Shown here: one piece after another, positions 30,211 through 38,961 of the stretch
How the letters are laid out: each line of letters begins with the position of its first letter
How positions within the stretch are numbered: the first letter of the stretch is position 1
Origin: Bacteroides ihuae
GTDB taxonomy: Bacteria; Bacteroidota; Bacteroidia; Bacteroidales; Bacteroidaceae
NCBI RefSeq assembly: GCF_900104585.1
Contig: NZ_FNVX01000003.1
Location: forward strand, 1-64,000
DNA length: 64,000 nucleotides
Direction of reading: 5' to 3'
Translations under genes and position numbers: made by a program
The notes under the pieces: model-generated
What the model saw: only the letters and a program-made list of their open reading frames with translations
Told to the model about the DNA's origin: nothing
Databases searched by the model: none

Positions 30211-32508
30211 ATGAAACGCAACAATACTCTCTACCTTGCCATTTGCTTCTTGTTGATATGCTCGGGTAGTCAGGCAAAAGGAGATCTGACCCATCGTGTT
30301 GATACTCGGGTAGGGACAGCGGCAAGTACCACGAAAACTGCCGGCAAATTCGGGAAGAGTTCCGAAGAATATGGTCAAACATTGCCTGCTGTATTAGCTC
30401 CAAATGGCATGAATTTCTGGACGCCGCAAACGCAAGATACGGAGAGAAAGTGTGTGGCACCCTACTATTACAAAGATACACTGATTCAAGGTTTTCGAAA
30501 TTCACATTGGATTGTGGGTGGTTGCACGCAGGATTATGGCTCCATGACACTGATGACTACGACAGGAAACTTGAAATGCCTTCCTCAGGAAAGAGGAGAT
30601 ACTTTTTCTCACGATGAAGAAATAGCCACTCCTTCTTACTATGCTGTTCGCCTCAAAAACTATGCGGTGAAAGCTGAAATGACAGGGACGTCTCGCTCTG
30701 CTATCTTTCGTTTTACATATAGCAAAGGAGGCGATGCTTATCTCATTGTGAATCCGAATAGTGATGAAGGCGAAGGATACATTGAGATTGATGCGGAGAG
30801 AAAAGAGATCAGAGGGTATAATCCTGTTCATCGCATCTATCAGGGATGGGGCGAGCCTGCGGGATTTAGCGGTTATTTTGTTGTGCGGTTTACCAAAGAA
30901 ATAGCTTCTTATGGGGTTTATCAAGGCAATGAAGTTTTTGAAGGACGAAAATCAATAGGTAAAAAGATAAACATAGGCGCTTATATTCACTTCAAGGTTG
31001 GTAAGGGTGAAGAGATAGTAGCGAAGTCTGCTTCTTCTTTTGCGAGCCTTGAGGGAGCCAAACAAAACTTGGAAGCGGAAATTCCTGATTGGAATTTTGA
31101 CCGGGTGAAGAAAGAACTTACCGGTGTCTGGGAGAAAAGATTCTCGACTGTGGAAGTTGAGACGCCAGACGAAGCAAAGAAAGACCAATTTTATGGGGCG
31201 CTATATCGCTCTTCATTTTTGCCAAGAACGATGAATGATGTTGATGGTTCGTATCCTTCTTTTGCTAAAGGAACGCCCATACGCAAGACCTTGAAGGGAA
31301 ATTATTACGATGATTTCAGCATGTGGGACACTTATCGGGCTTTGCATCCTTTACTGAATATACTCTATCCTCAGCAGGCCTCGCAGATGATGCAATCATT
31401 GGTCAATAAGTACGAGCAAGGAGGTTGGTTGCCCATTTTTCCTTGTTGGAATAGTTATACTGCTGCCATGATTGGCGACCATTGTATTTCTGTTTTGGGC
31501 GATGCTTATATAAAAGGTATTGGTGGCTTTGATATAGAAAAGGCTTACGAAGGGATGAGGAAAAATGCGTTTGAATCTCCAACCGATCCGGATGATTACA
31601 AAAATGGGATGGGCAGACGTGCGCTTGCCTCGTATCTGAAATATGGATACATTCCTTTGGAAGATTCTGTGCCTGATGCTTTTCATACCAAAGAGCAGGT
31701 TTCGCGAACGCTAGAATATGCTTATGATGATTATGTGTTGGCTCAGGTAGCTCAGAAACTTGGTAAGACAAGCGATTATGAAGTATTGATGCGTCGCGCA
31801 CACAATTATGCGAATGTGATAGATCCGTCAACCGGATATGCGCAGGGACGATATGCCGACGGACGGTTTCTGAAAGCGAATAATGCTTTTCAGTTTGCTT
31901 CGTTTATCACCGAGGGCGCTCCTTGCCACTATACGTGGTACGCTCCTCAAGATATATCTGGATTGGCAAAGTGCATGGGTGGTAGAGATCCGTTTTCTTC
32001 TAAACTCGATTCAATGTTTACCGAGGGGCGTTATTGGCATGGAAACGAACCTTGTCACCAAGTGGCTTATCTCTTTAATTATGTGGGTCAGCCTTGGAAA
32101 ACACAACAATATGTTCGCCACATCATGCTGAGTGAGTATCAAAACACTCCGGGTGGTTTATCGGGCAATGATGATGCCGGACAGATGTCAGCCTGGTACG
32201 TGTTTGCCGCAATGGGCTTTTATCCTGTTTGTCCCGGTACGTCGGATTATTTGTTGGCCAGTCCCATTTTTAAGCGCTTGACTTTGCACTTGGAAAATGG
32301 AAAGACTTTCACTTTAAAAGCGCAGAATGCCTCCGAAGAAAATATCTATATACAGTCGGTTACCAAAAATGGTCAGTCCTATGAGAAGAACTACATTTCT
32401 CATTCAGATATATTGTCGGGTTCTTCGTTTGAATTCATCATGGGCAAGGAACCTAACACGCAATGGGGGACGGCCTTGAATGCCTGTCCTTCTTCTATTA
32501 CTAAGTAA
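30211..32508 (+). CDS. Glycoside hydrolase family 92 (alpha-mannosidase family)
   Basis: 765 residues with a signal peptide (LYLAICFLLICSGSQA). Family 92 signatures: 'RVDTRVGTAAS' near the start, 'IQGFRNSHWIVGGCTQDYGSMTLM', 'DDFSMWDTYRALHPLLNILYP', and the C-terminal catalytic-loop region 'GGLSGNDDAGQMSAWYVFAAMGFYPVCPGTSDY'. GH92 enzymes are Ca2+-dependent inverting exo-alpha-mannosidases; linkage specificity cannot be read here. The 'HWIVGGC' variant differs from the more common 'FSHthlsG' of mannosidases and of the GH92 at 43428, so specificity may differ. 11 bp to the GH28 gene: an operon. Confidence 0.93.
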   Translation: MKRNNTLYLAICFLLICSGSQAKGDLTHRVDTRVGTAASTTKTAGKFGKSSEEYGQTLPAVLAPNGMNFWTPQTQDTERKCVAPYYYKDTLIQGFRNSHWIVGGCTQDYGSMTLMTTTGNLKCLPQERGDTFSHDEEIATPSYYAVRLKNYAVKAEMTGTSRSAIFRFTYSKGGDAYLIVNPNSDEGEGYIEIDAERKEIRGYNPVHRIYQGWGEPAGFSGYFVVRFTKEIASYGVYQGNEVFEGRKSIGKKINIGAYIHFKVGKGEEIVAKSASSFASLEGAKQNLEAEIPDWNFDRVKKELTGVWEKRFSTVEVETPDEAKKDQFYGALYRSSFLPRTMNDVDGSYPSFAKGTPIRKTLKGNYYDDFSMWDTYRALHPLLNILYPQQASQMMQSLVNKYEQGGWLPIFPCWNSYTAAMIGDHCISVLGDAYIKGIGGFDIEKAYEGMRKNAFESPTDPDDYKNGMGRRALASYLKYGYIPLEDSVPDAFHTKEQVSRTLEYAYDDYVLAQVAQKLGKTSDYEVLMRRAHNYANVIDPSTGYAQGRYADGRFLKANNAFQFASFITEGAPCHYTWYAPQDISGLAKCMGGRDPFSSKLDSMFTEGRYWHGNEPCHQVAYLFNYVGQPWKTQQYVRHIMLSEYQNTPGGLSGNDDAGQMSAWYVFAAMGFYPVCPGTSDYLLASPIFKRLTLHLENGKTFTLKAQNASEENIYIQSVTKNGQSYEKNYISHSDILSGSSFEFIMGKEPNTQWGTALNACPSSITK

Positions 32509-32519
32509 TAATAAGATCT

Positions 32520-34094
32520 ATGAAGAAGTTTTTGATATGCTTGGCTTTATGCTCGGTTACTCTTTCTGTTTTAGCGAAAAGTTACAATGTAATGGATTAC
32601 GGGGCAGTCGGCGACACGACTGTTTTGTCGTCGAAAGCCATGCAAATGGCCATTGATGAATGTTCGGCCAACGGGGGCGGAACTGTGTATGTGCCAGCAG
32701 GTAATTATTTGTGTGCCACAATAGCTCTCAAAAGTAATGTTGATTTTCACTTAGCGGGCGGAGCAACAATCTATGCAAGCAGAAAAAGTAGCGATTATAA
32801 AGATACTCGTATAAGAGTAGGAGCGACTGATGCTAGTTTGGTGGAAGTGCTACTTGCCGCTTTTGGCGTTGAAAATATATCTGTTTCCGGAACAGGAACG
32901 CTCAATGGGCAAGCGGTGAGAGAGCAGTTCAGGAGAGAACCTCAACAAGGCATCAATACTGACTTTGTGACAGGCAGAGAGATCGCTAATGCAGCTAAGT
33001 ATGGAGTCGATTATCAGACGAAATATCGAAAAGTGCCACCTTGCCCGGGAGTGATTAACTTCACGAATTGCACAAATGTGCATATTGACAATATTCAGGT
33101 GATTGAGTCTTCTTTCTGGTCCGTGCACCTTCAGTGGTGCGACAGGGTGTTTGTGCGAGGTGTTTATATATACTCTAATCCGGGTAATGGGTTGAATGCC
33201 GATGGATTGGATATTGATGGATGTCGCAATGTCTTGATCTCCGATTGTGTCATTAACACGGGCGACGATGGGCTTTGCTTGAAAACAACTCGTCAGGGAG
33301 GCGAAAGCAGGCCTTGTGAATTTGTGACTGTGACCAATTGCGTATTGACTTCCTCGTCTGCTGCCCTAAAATTGGGGACGGAATCTTTCTCGGCTTTCAG
33401 AAACATCACTGTGAGCAATTGTGTGATTAATGATGCGAATAGAGGGATTAATATGATTATCCGTGATGGCGGAGAGGTGAGTGATATTCTCTTTTCTAAT
33501 CTGATAATCAATACAGTACGCAAAGCTACTTTTTGGTGGGGCAATGGTGATGCAATCTGGATCACTGTGCAGGAAAGAGAAAAAGGGCATTCGGCAGGTG
33601 GAGTGAAGAATGTTTCCTTTCAAAATATCATTGCTCACTCTCAGAGTGGCATCCGTTTGGAAGGATTTGATAGTACGATAGAGAACGTTCGCTTTGCGAA
33701 TGTGCAACTCTTTATGCAGCACGAAGATGCGGTTGATAAACGATCGAAGCATGGATTTGAATTTATGAATGTAGAGAAGTTACAGCTCACAGACTGCGAA
33801 GTGATCTGGGATAAGGAACATCCCGAACAAGTGTGGCGAAGTGCTTTCTATTTTGATAAAGTAAAAGATGTCCGATTGAATGGATTGAGGCTGAACCAAT
33901 CTCCTGGACTACTCTATCCGGCCGTCGACATGAAGCATGTAACAGATGCGATGATTGAGAATTGCAGACTTTCGCCGGGAATGAAACAAGCTTTGTCGGT
34001 AGATAAAGCAACATGTAAAGGAATTGAACAAATTAATAATCGTTTCTCTCTTGTTTTGAAAGCTTCCAAAAGCTCTGCAAAGGCAAAAAAATAG
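32520..34094 (+). CDS. Glycoside hydrolase family 28 (polygalacturonase-like)
   Basis: 524 residues with a signal peptide (FLICLALCSVTLSVLA). The N-terminal pectate-lyase-superfamily strand 'SYNVMDYGAVGDTTVLSSKAMQMAIDECSANGGGTVYVPAG' is followed by a right-handed beta-helix. Catalytic Asp motifs are 'NADGLDIDGCRNVLISDC' and 'NTGDDGLCLKT' (usual N-x-D and GDD of GH28); 'AALKLGTESFSAFRNITVSNC' replaces the classic GHG segment. It is probably an exo-acting polygalacturonase-like enzyme on pectic or other uronic-acid chains. The pairing with GH92 in one operon is unusual. Array C starts 13 bp after its stop. Confidence 0.9.
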   Translation: MKKFLICLALCSVTLSVLAKSYNVMDYGAVGDTTVLSSKAMQMAIDECSANGGGTVYVPAGNYLCATIALKSNVDFHLAGGATIYASRKSSDYKDTRIRVGATDASLVEVLLAAFGVENISVSGTGTLNGQAVREQFRREPQQGINTDFVTGREIANAAKYGVDYQTKYRKVPPCPGVINFTNCTNVHIDNIQVIESSFWSVHLQWCDRVFVRGVYIYSNPGNGLNADGLDIDGCRNVLISDCVINTGDDGLCLKTTRQGGESRPCEFVTVTNCVLTSSSAALKLGTESFSAFRNITVSNCVINDANRGINMIIRDGGEVSDILFSNLIINTVRKATFWWGNGDAIWITVQEREKGHSAGGVKNVSFQNIIAHSQSGIRLEGFDSTIENVRFANVQLFMQHEDAVDKRSKHGFEFMNVEKLQLTDCEVIWDKEHPEQVWRSAFYFDKVKDVRLNGLRLNQSPGLLYPAVDMKHVTDAMIENCRLSPGMKQALSVDKATCKGIEQINNRFSLVLKASKSSAKAKK

Positions 34095-34106
34095 GCTTTT
34101 GGTAAT

Positions 34107-34194
34107 CGTGCACGTTTCATCTCTTGAACGTGCACGTTTACCGTGCGAAACGTGCACGTTCTATTTGCACGTTGTGCACGATCCATTTGGGCTT
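34107..34194 (+). repeat. Array C of 22-nt-periodic CGTGCACG palindromes (4 units)
   Basis: CGTGCACG at 34107, 34129 and 34151 and TGTGCACG at 34173, each exactly 22 nt apart. Intervals are mostly different 14-mers, several starting TTT and ending GAA or AAA, which extends the palindrome (AACGTGCACGTT). It lies immediately after the GH28 stop. Same family as arrays A and B. Confidence 0.85.
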
Positions 34195-34301
34195 GAAAAA
34201 TGGATATCAGAAGTCTTGTAGGGGCTATTCTAATATGCTCTTAAATATGGACAAATAGCCTTTTTATTCTTCGCTTTAGTATAGGACGGGTTGCGTTCAT
34301 T

Positions 34302-35351
34302 CTATTTGGAAGCACCGACAGAGAAATCCACGTAGACGGGTAGATGATCGCTAAAACCACCTTGATACCTTATTCCATTATACGTTCTGAAAGGTTGTTC
34401 TCCGCCATATTTCTCATCCTCTATGAGTAGAAAAGGAAGTCGGGCCACATGCGCTTTTGTTTCGTTCGTATAAAAACGACTATCTGGAGACAGCAGCGTG
34501 CCCGAAACAATGAGCTGATCGAGTAAATTCCATTCTCCCTTATATTTATACGAACCAAAGTTACGATCTTTAGCTTTGCTGGCCAATAAGTTATATAAAT
34601 GATGAGGCTCAGGATGATTAGGAGGAGCAACCGCTTCGAGCACTTCGGATATTGATTTGTTTTCCGGGTAATCATTGAAGTCTCCCATTATGATGATTTT
34701 AGGCTGAGTGCGAACAAGGAACAGACTGTCAACAGCAGCTTTTATTCTTTCAGCTACACAGACACGATTTGGTTCAGACGCTTTCTGTCCACCTAAGCGA
34801 GATGGGAGATGCACCACAAAAACGTCCAAAGTATCGCCGTTGATGATCCGTCCGGTGACATGAAGAATATCCCGCGTGGGATACGAATGTTTGCCGGGAA
34901 GAGAAATGTGAAGTGGCTCCCAATCTAATAATTTGAAACTCCCGCGTTGATAGAGAAGCGCTACATCAATGCCCCGCCTATCCGGTGAGTTTGTCATTAC
35001 GTATTGGTAATTCTCTTTTTTTAGAGGAGAATATAAGGTGATGTCACGCAATACACTATCATTCTCAACCTCACACATACCAATAAGTAACGGATGAGCC
35101 CATTCGCCAATCGCAGTGATGGTACGCGCTACATTGGCCAATTTCTTTTTATATCGTCCGTAGTTCCAAGCACGCATAGAGGTTGGGAGAAATTCCTTGT
35201 CATTCTTTAATGTATCATGTTTGCAGTCGAAGAGATTCTCTACATTCCAGAACATCAGACGAAAAGACGTCCTTTCTTGCGCTTTCAGGTTCGTTGCAAT
35301 GAGCAGAAGAAAGATGGAAAAGAGCAGAGTTTGTTTTTGTAAAAAAGTCAT
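34302..35351 (-). CDS. Exported endonuclease/exonuclease/phosphatase (EEP) family protein
   Basis: 349 residues, signal peptide 'LLFSIFLLLIATNLKA'. EEP motifs: 'FRLMFWNVENLFD' (Asn and Asp of the active site), 'LLIGMCEVENDSVL' (Glu metal ligand), 'RRGIDVALLYQ', 'DVFVVHLPSRLGGQ', 'IIIMGDFNDYPENKS' (GDFN), and a final 'GGFSDHLPVYVDF' (SDH catalytic His). Members include phosphodiesterases and nucleases; an exported enzyme may scavenge phosphate or nucleotides. No operon partner. Confidence 0.88.
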   Translation of the reverse strand: MTFLQKQTLLFSIFLLLIATNLKAQERTSFRLMFWNVENLFDCKHDTLKNDKEFLPTSMRAWNYGRYKKKLANVARTITAIGEWAHPLLIGMCEVENDSVLRDITLYSPLKKENYQYVMTNSPDRRGIDVALLYQRGSFKLLDWEPLHISLPGKHSYPTRDILHVTGRIINGDTLDVFVVHLPSRLGGQKASEPNRVCVAERIKAAVDSLFLVRTQPKIIIMGDFNDYPENKSISEVLEAVAPPNHPEPHHLYNLLASKAKDRNFGSYKYKGEWNLLDQLIVSGTLLSPDSRFYTNETKAHVARLPFLLIEDEKYGGEQPFRTYNGIRYQGGFSDHLPVYVDFSVGASK

Positions 35352-35407
35352 TTGATGAGTGTGGTAATTAGTTAGTCCGTGAGTCTAGAATGAAAACGGC
35401 AAAGAAT

Positions 35408-35447
35408 AAGGGTTATCTAGAAAACCGCAGTTTCTTTGATAACCCTT
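35408..35447 (-). terminator. Terminator after pepD
   Basis: AAGGGTTATC (35408-35417) pairs with GATAACCCTT (35438-35447). It lies 30 bp beyond the pepD stop in the direction of transcription; the U-tract (ATTCTTT) is weak. Confidence 0.6.
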
Positions 35448-35477
35448 ATTTATTCATATAATCGTGTTGTCGATTAA

Positions 35478-36938
35478 TTACTTTTTCTCAGGAATGTTAG
35501 CCAATACATCAACCAAATGTTTCCAGAATTTGTCGACGGAAGGAATATGCATTCTCTCATCGGGAGAATGAACACCGGTGAGCGTAGGTCCGAATGAGAT
35601 CATATCCAATGCAGGATATTTGTCGAGGAACAAGCCGCATTCCAGGCCAGCATGTATTGCTTTCACTTTAGCTTCAACTCCAAACAAACGTTTATAAGAA
35701 GCAGCTGTAACTTCTAATATTTCAGAATGTGGGTTTGGTTTCCATCCCGGATACCCCTCACCAAATGAAACACTAGCTCCTCCAAGTTCAAAAGCAGCAC
35801 GCACAGTGTTGGCCATGTCGTTACGGGCAGAAAGAATAGAGCTACGTTGACTTGTTGCTATCTTTATCACATTTCCTTCTTGCATCTTTACTGAAGCTAG
35901 GTTGGTTGAAGTCTCTACCAATCCGGGGATGTCCTGACTCATAGCGAATACTCCGTGGGGAGTGGCGTATAGTGTCTTCAACAAACGGGCAGTGGTGTCT
36001 TGATCAATCGCTGTTTTACGGGGAGTCTCTGATTGTAAAACTAACTTCAAGTTGGGCTCAGTGACAGATAATTCATTCTCTAAATCGGCAGAGAATATAT
36101 TAAGATCTATTCTAACCAACTCCTTTGCATCATGAGGCACAGCGCAGATGGCGTATGCTTCACGAGGAATAGCATTGTGCAGATTGCCTCCATTTATTTC
36201 GCTGAGATATAAATCGTATTTTTGAGCCGTTTGGCTGAGGAATCTATTTAGGATTTTATTGGCATTACCTCTTCCGAGATGAATATCACCTCCTGAGTGT
36301 CCGCCCTTTAATCCTTTTACTTCTACTTTAAAGAAGAAATAGTTTTCGGGTACAGTTACTTCTTTGTAGTGAAATTCACCAATTGAACCTATGCCACCGG
36401 CGCAACCAATAAAAAGTTCCCCTTCATCTTCAGAGTCAAGATTAAGCAATATTTCTCCGCTTAGAAATCCTTCTTTCAGGGCAAATGCACCAGTCAGCCC
36501 TGTTTCTTCATCTACAGTAAACAAACATTCAATCGGACCGTGCTCGATATCGTTAGCAGCTAGAATAGCTAGTTCGGTAGCAACTCCGATTCCATTGTCA
36601 GCGCCAAGAGTTGTACCTTTCGCCTTCAACCATTCGCCGTCAATTTCCGTTTCAATAGGATCCGTAAGGAAGTCATGTGTTACATCGTTATTTTTCTCGC
36701 ACACCATATCTACATGCGATTGCAGCACTACAGTCTTTAAATGTTCTTTACCTTTAGTTGCAGGTTTCTTTATTAATATGTTGCCACACTCATCTTTGAG
36801 TATTTCCAGTTTATGCTCTTTTGCGAATGCCTCTAGAAAAGCGATAATTTTTTCTTCTTTTTTAGAAGGACGAGGCACTTTACATATTTCATCGAAATAA
36901 TGAAAAACAGCAGTTGGTTTTAATTCAGATAATTCCAT
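35478..36938 (-). CDS. pepD: Aminoacyl-histidine dipeptidase PepD (M20 peptidase)
   Basis: 486 residues, the PepD/carnosinase-like M20C group. 'VFHYFDEICKVPRPSKKEEKI' opens the family, 'VVLQSHVDMVCEKN' gives zinc His and Asp, 'TTLGADNGIGVATELAIL' the bridging Asp, 'VDEETGLTGAF' the catalytic Glu pair, and 'GLKGGHSGGDIHLGRGNANKIL' the dimer or lid region. 'AIHAGLECGLF' and 'SFGPTLTGVHSPDERM' carry the late zinc Glu and His. Cytosolic dipeptidase of broad specificity including Xaa-His. Single gene. Confidence 0.95.
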   Translation of the reverse strand: MELSELKPTAVFHYFDEICKVPRPSKKEEKIIAFLEAFAKEHKLEILKDECGNILIKKPATKGKEHLKTVVLQSHVDMVCEKNNDVTHDFLTDPIETEIDGEWLKAKGTTLGADNGIGVATELAILAANDIEHGPIECLFTVDEETGLTGAFALKEGFLSGEILLNLDSEDEGELFIGCAGGIGSIGEFHYKEVTVPENYFFFKVEVKGLKGGHSGGDIHLGRGNANKILNRFLSQTAQKYDLYLSEINGGNLHNAIPREAYAICAVPHDAKELVRIDLNIFSADLENELSVTEPNLKLVLQSETPRKTAIDQDTTARLLKTLYATPHGVFAMSQDIPGLVETSTNLASVKMQEGNVIKIATSQRSSILSARNDMANTVRAAFELGGASVSFGEGYPGWKPNPHSEILEVTAASYKRLFGVEAKVKAIHAGLECGLFLDKYPALDMISFGPTLTGVHSPDERMHIPSVDKFWKHLVDVLANIPEKK

Positions 36939-37152
36939 GTTTCTTGTTTTAGGAGTTCATAATTGAGGTTAAAATATAGTTATTCTTTTTTTGCTTGCTT
37001 ATTCTCATTACTTAAAGGGAATTTTGTGGCAAAAGTTCGGTTTCTTGTATATTTTAACCGTTTATTGCTAAATATGGTTAAATAGGCTCTTAGATGATAA
37101 ATCATTTTCTTTTTTTTATCCAAAAAAAGAAGGCATAGTCCATACAAAACTC

Positions 37153-37160
37153 TATATTTG
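37153..37160 (+). promoter_or_regulatory. -7 promoter element of the 37181 gene
   Basis: TATATTTG, exact TAnnTTTG, 20 nt before the ATG. -33 not clear. Confidence 0.45.
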
Positions 37161-37180
37161 CATTCACAAAATTAGTAGAA

Positions 37181-37414
37181 ATGCTCAATACAATACTGAT
37201 AACTCTGTTAATAGTTGCTATTTCTCTCGGATTATTAGGCTTAAAAGTCTTTTTTGTGAGAGGAGGTAAGTTCCCTAACGGTCACGTAAGTGGAAATCCG
37301 ATTTTTAAAGAAAGAGGAATTAGTTGCGCCCAATCTCAAGATAGGGAAGCACGAAATAAACCTCGGTTTTCTTTTCGTGACGTTGAGCAAACCTTAAATG
37401 ATAGTATGAATTAA
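37181..37414 (+). CDS. Small conserved membrane-anchored protein
   Basis: 77 residues: one N-terminal membrane helix (LITLLIVAISLGLLGLKVFF) followed by a conserved-looking polar tail 'GKFPNGHVSGNPIFKERGISCAQSQDREA' with a single Cys. The pattern recurs in Bacteroidales proteins of unknown function. It lies 26 bp upstream of the OmpH-like gene and is probably cotranscribed. No function assigned. Confidence 0.65.
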   Translation: MLNTILITLLIVAISLGLLGLKVFFVRGGKFPNGHVSGNPIFKERGISCAQSQDREARNKPRFSFRDVEQTLNDSMN

Positions 37415-37440
37415 TTATTAAAAACTATATTTTATAAGTT

Positions 37441-38043
37441 ATGAAGAGAACAAACCACTTCGTCAGCGGAATTGCGGCTATTGCAGTCATCTTTTTATTT
37501 GCACAATGTTCAGGTAAGACAGAGAAAAAGGCACCAGAAGCTTCCGTTGGAACAATAGGCACATCGAACATGAAAATAGCTTATGTTGAAATCGATACTT
37601 TGCTTACTCAATATAATTTCTGGAATGATCTTAATGAAGCAATGATGAAGAAAGAGGAGAACATACGTGCTACTCTGAATCAGAAAGCTCGCGAACTCGA
37701 TGCTGAGGCTCAGGACTTTCAACGTAAATTGCAGAATAATGCTTTCGTAAGCCGCGACAGAGCAGAGCAGGAACATGCTCGCATAAGCAAAAAACAACAA
37801 GATTTGCAAGAGTTGCAAACTCGATTGTCAAATGAGTTGGCTGCCGAAAATCAAAAGAATAGTTTGCAACTTCGTGATTCAATCAACTCTTTCTTGAAGA
37901 TATATAATAAGACTAAAGGTTATAGCATGATCATCAGCAATACAGGTTTTGATAATCTTCTTTATGCTGATAGTGCTTACAATATTACAAAAGAAATTGT
38001 AGAAGGATTGAACGTAAGATATACTTCTGCTTCAAAGAAATAA
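37441..38043 (+). CDS. OmpH/Skp-like lipoprotein
   Basis: 200 residues. Lipoprotein signal with lipobox 'IFLFAQCSG'. After a short linker, 'MKIAYVEIDTLLTQYNFWNDL' is the OmpH/Skp start strand; a long coiled coil follows ('IRATLNQKARELDAEAQDFQRKL...ISKKQQDLQELQTRLSNELAAENQ'), then 'KGYSMIISNTGFDNLLYADSAYNITKEIVEGLN', the closing Skp motif. It is probably a periplasmic chaperone anchored to the outer membrane. Follows the small membrane protein gene; strong terminator downstream. Confidence 0.88.
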   Translation: MKRTNHFVSGIAAIAVIFLFAQCSGKTEKKAPEASVGTIGTSNMKIAYVEIDTLLTQYNFWNDLNEAMMKKEENIRATLNQKARELDAEAQDFQRKLQNNAFVSRDRAEQEHARISKKQQDLQELQTRLSNELAAENQKNSLQLRDSINSFLKIYNKTKGYSMIISNTGFDNLLYADSAYNITKEIVEGLNVRYTSASKK

Positions 38044-38064
38044 TGATTAGTGTTCTAATTAGAA

Positions 38065-38108
38065 CAAAAAAGTAGCAGTAAGGTGGTTTCCTTGCTGCTA
38101 CTTTTTTT
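38065..38108 (+). terminator. Terminator of the OmpH-like gene
   Basis: AAAAGTAGCAGTAAGG and CCTTGCTGCTACTTTT form a long stem with a 6-nt loop and one imperfect pair (T opposite G), followed by TTTAT. Confidence 0.9.
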
Positions 38109-38182
38109 ATGGGGTAAGGCATTCTGTGTTGAATGCTTTCACTGATGAATAAGAGAGTCTTTGATCTAAATGACAGAAGCCT

Positions 38183-38524
38183 TTAATTCTTATCTCTTTC
38201 TTCCAGTTGTGGAATACGAAAAGCGGTATAAAGCTCCAGTACTGCTGCAATGCTAAGACAAGCGATCCATTCATTGCCGTGAGTGGTAAACATGAAAGCT
38301 CCTGTCATAACGAGTAGGAGAGCTCCCAGTATCTGTTGCCTTCTGAGGCGTTTGATGTTTTTGTTTGTTCCTTCATACGGAGTGTTTATTTGTGCCATGG
38401 CAACAAAGCCCGCACCGATGGTATAAATGTAAGGAGCCAGAGGCCATTTGGAAATAAATAAAACAGCTCCTGCTAGTAGTAGCAAGGCTCCTACAGCGAA
38501 AAGCACGGGGATTAGTTTCTTCAT
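38183..38524 (-). CDS. Hypothetical membrane protein
   Basis: 113 residues, four hydrophobic helices (about 4-26, 32-46, 65-82, 88-103) with a short basic loop 'NKNIKRLRRQQ' between the second and third. No family recognised beyond conserved Bacteroidales membrane protein. Its start overlaps the stop of the DivIC-like gene by 4 nt, so the two are coupled and it may act in the cell envelope or division. Confidence 0.65.
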   Translation of the reverse strand: MKKLIPVLFAVGALLLLAGAVLFISKWPLAPYIYTIGAGFVAMAQINTPYEGTNKNIKRLRRQQILGALLLVMTGAFMFTTHGNEWIACLSIAAVLELYTAFRIPQLEERDKN

Positions 38525-38829
38525 TTTTTGTCTTCTTCTTCAAATACGTAAATATCTTCGTTTGGTTTCTTCATCAAGTACTTTTCACGAGCTACCTGTT
38601 CAATAGCTTCCGGATTGGTGGTCAGTTCATTCAAGCGCTTGGTGTTTTCCTCATATTCCGAATGATATTTGTCGATATCTTCTTGTAAGCGGTTGATTTC
38701 TCGTGCATAACCTATTCGGCGTACCAGACTGTTCTCATCAAGAAAACCGATAATGACAGCAAATACGAGCGTGGTTATAACGTATTTATGCCTTCGTATG
38801 AAATTCCAGATTGATATTAATTTGTCCAT
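38521..38829 (-). CDS. Septum formation initiator (FtsB/DivIC family)
   Basis: 102 residues: short cytoplasmic N-terminus, one membrane helix (YVITTLVFAVIIGFL, about 15-30), a coiled coil ('INRLQEDIDKYHSEYEENTKRLNEL') and the family end motif 'NPEAIEQVAREKYLMKKPNEDIYVFEE'. It is a divisome component partnering FtsL/FtsQ. Overlaps the next gene by 4 nt; divergent from dnaX. Confidence 0.9.
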   Translation of the reverse strand: MDKLISIWNFIRRHKYVITTLVFAVIIGFLDENSLVRRIGYAREINRLQEDIDKYHSEYEENTKRLNELTTNPEAIEQVAREKYLMKKPNEDIYVFEEEDKK

Positions 38830-38924
38830 GGTTGTTTATGACGAGTTACGGATAAAACACACAATTGATTATGCAAAGATAAAACTTCTAACTTAAAACT
38901 TATCTCATAAGACTTTTTTTTGTG

Positions 38925-38932
38925 TACATTTG
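38925..38932 (+). promoter_or_regulatory. -7 promoter element of dnaX
   Basis: TACATTTG matches TAnnTTTG, 29 nt before the ATG at 38962. It supports that start over in-frame codons further upstream. Confidence 0.45.
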
Positions 38933-38961
38933 CAGAAACAGAAAACAGAGAATTCCGGATT

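Noticed and set aside
7049..34194. Iteron-type replication origin for the 22-nt arrays
   Set aside because: Arrays occur at several separate places in chromosomal intergenic gaps, with no Rep gene beside them.
38920..38961. Upstream extension of dnaX (start at 38920)
   Set aside because: It would start at a TTG before the -7 box TACATTTG at 38925; the ATG at 38962 starts the conserved protein.
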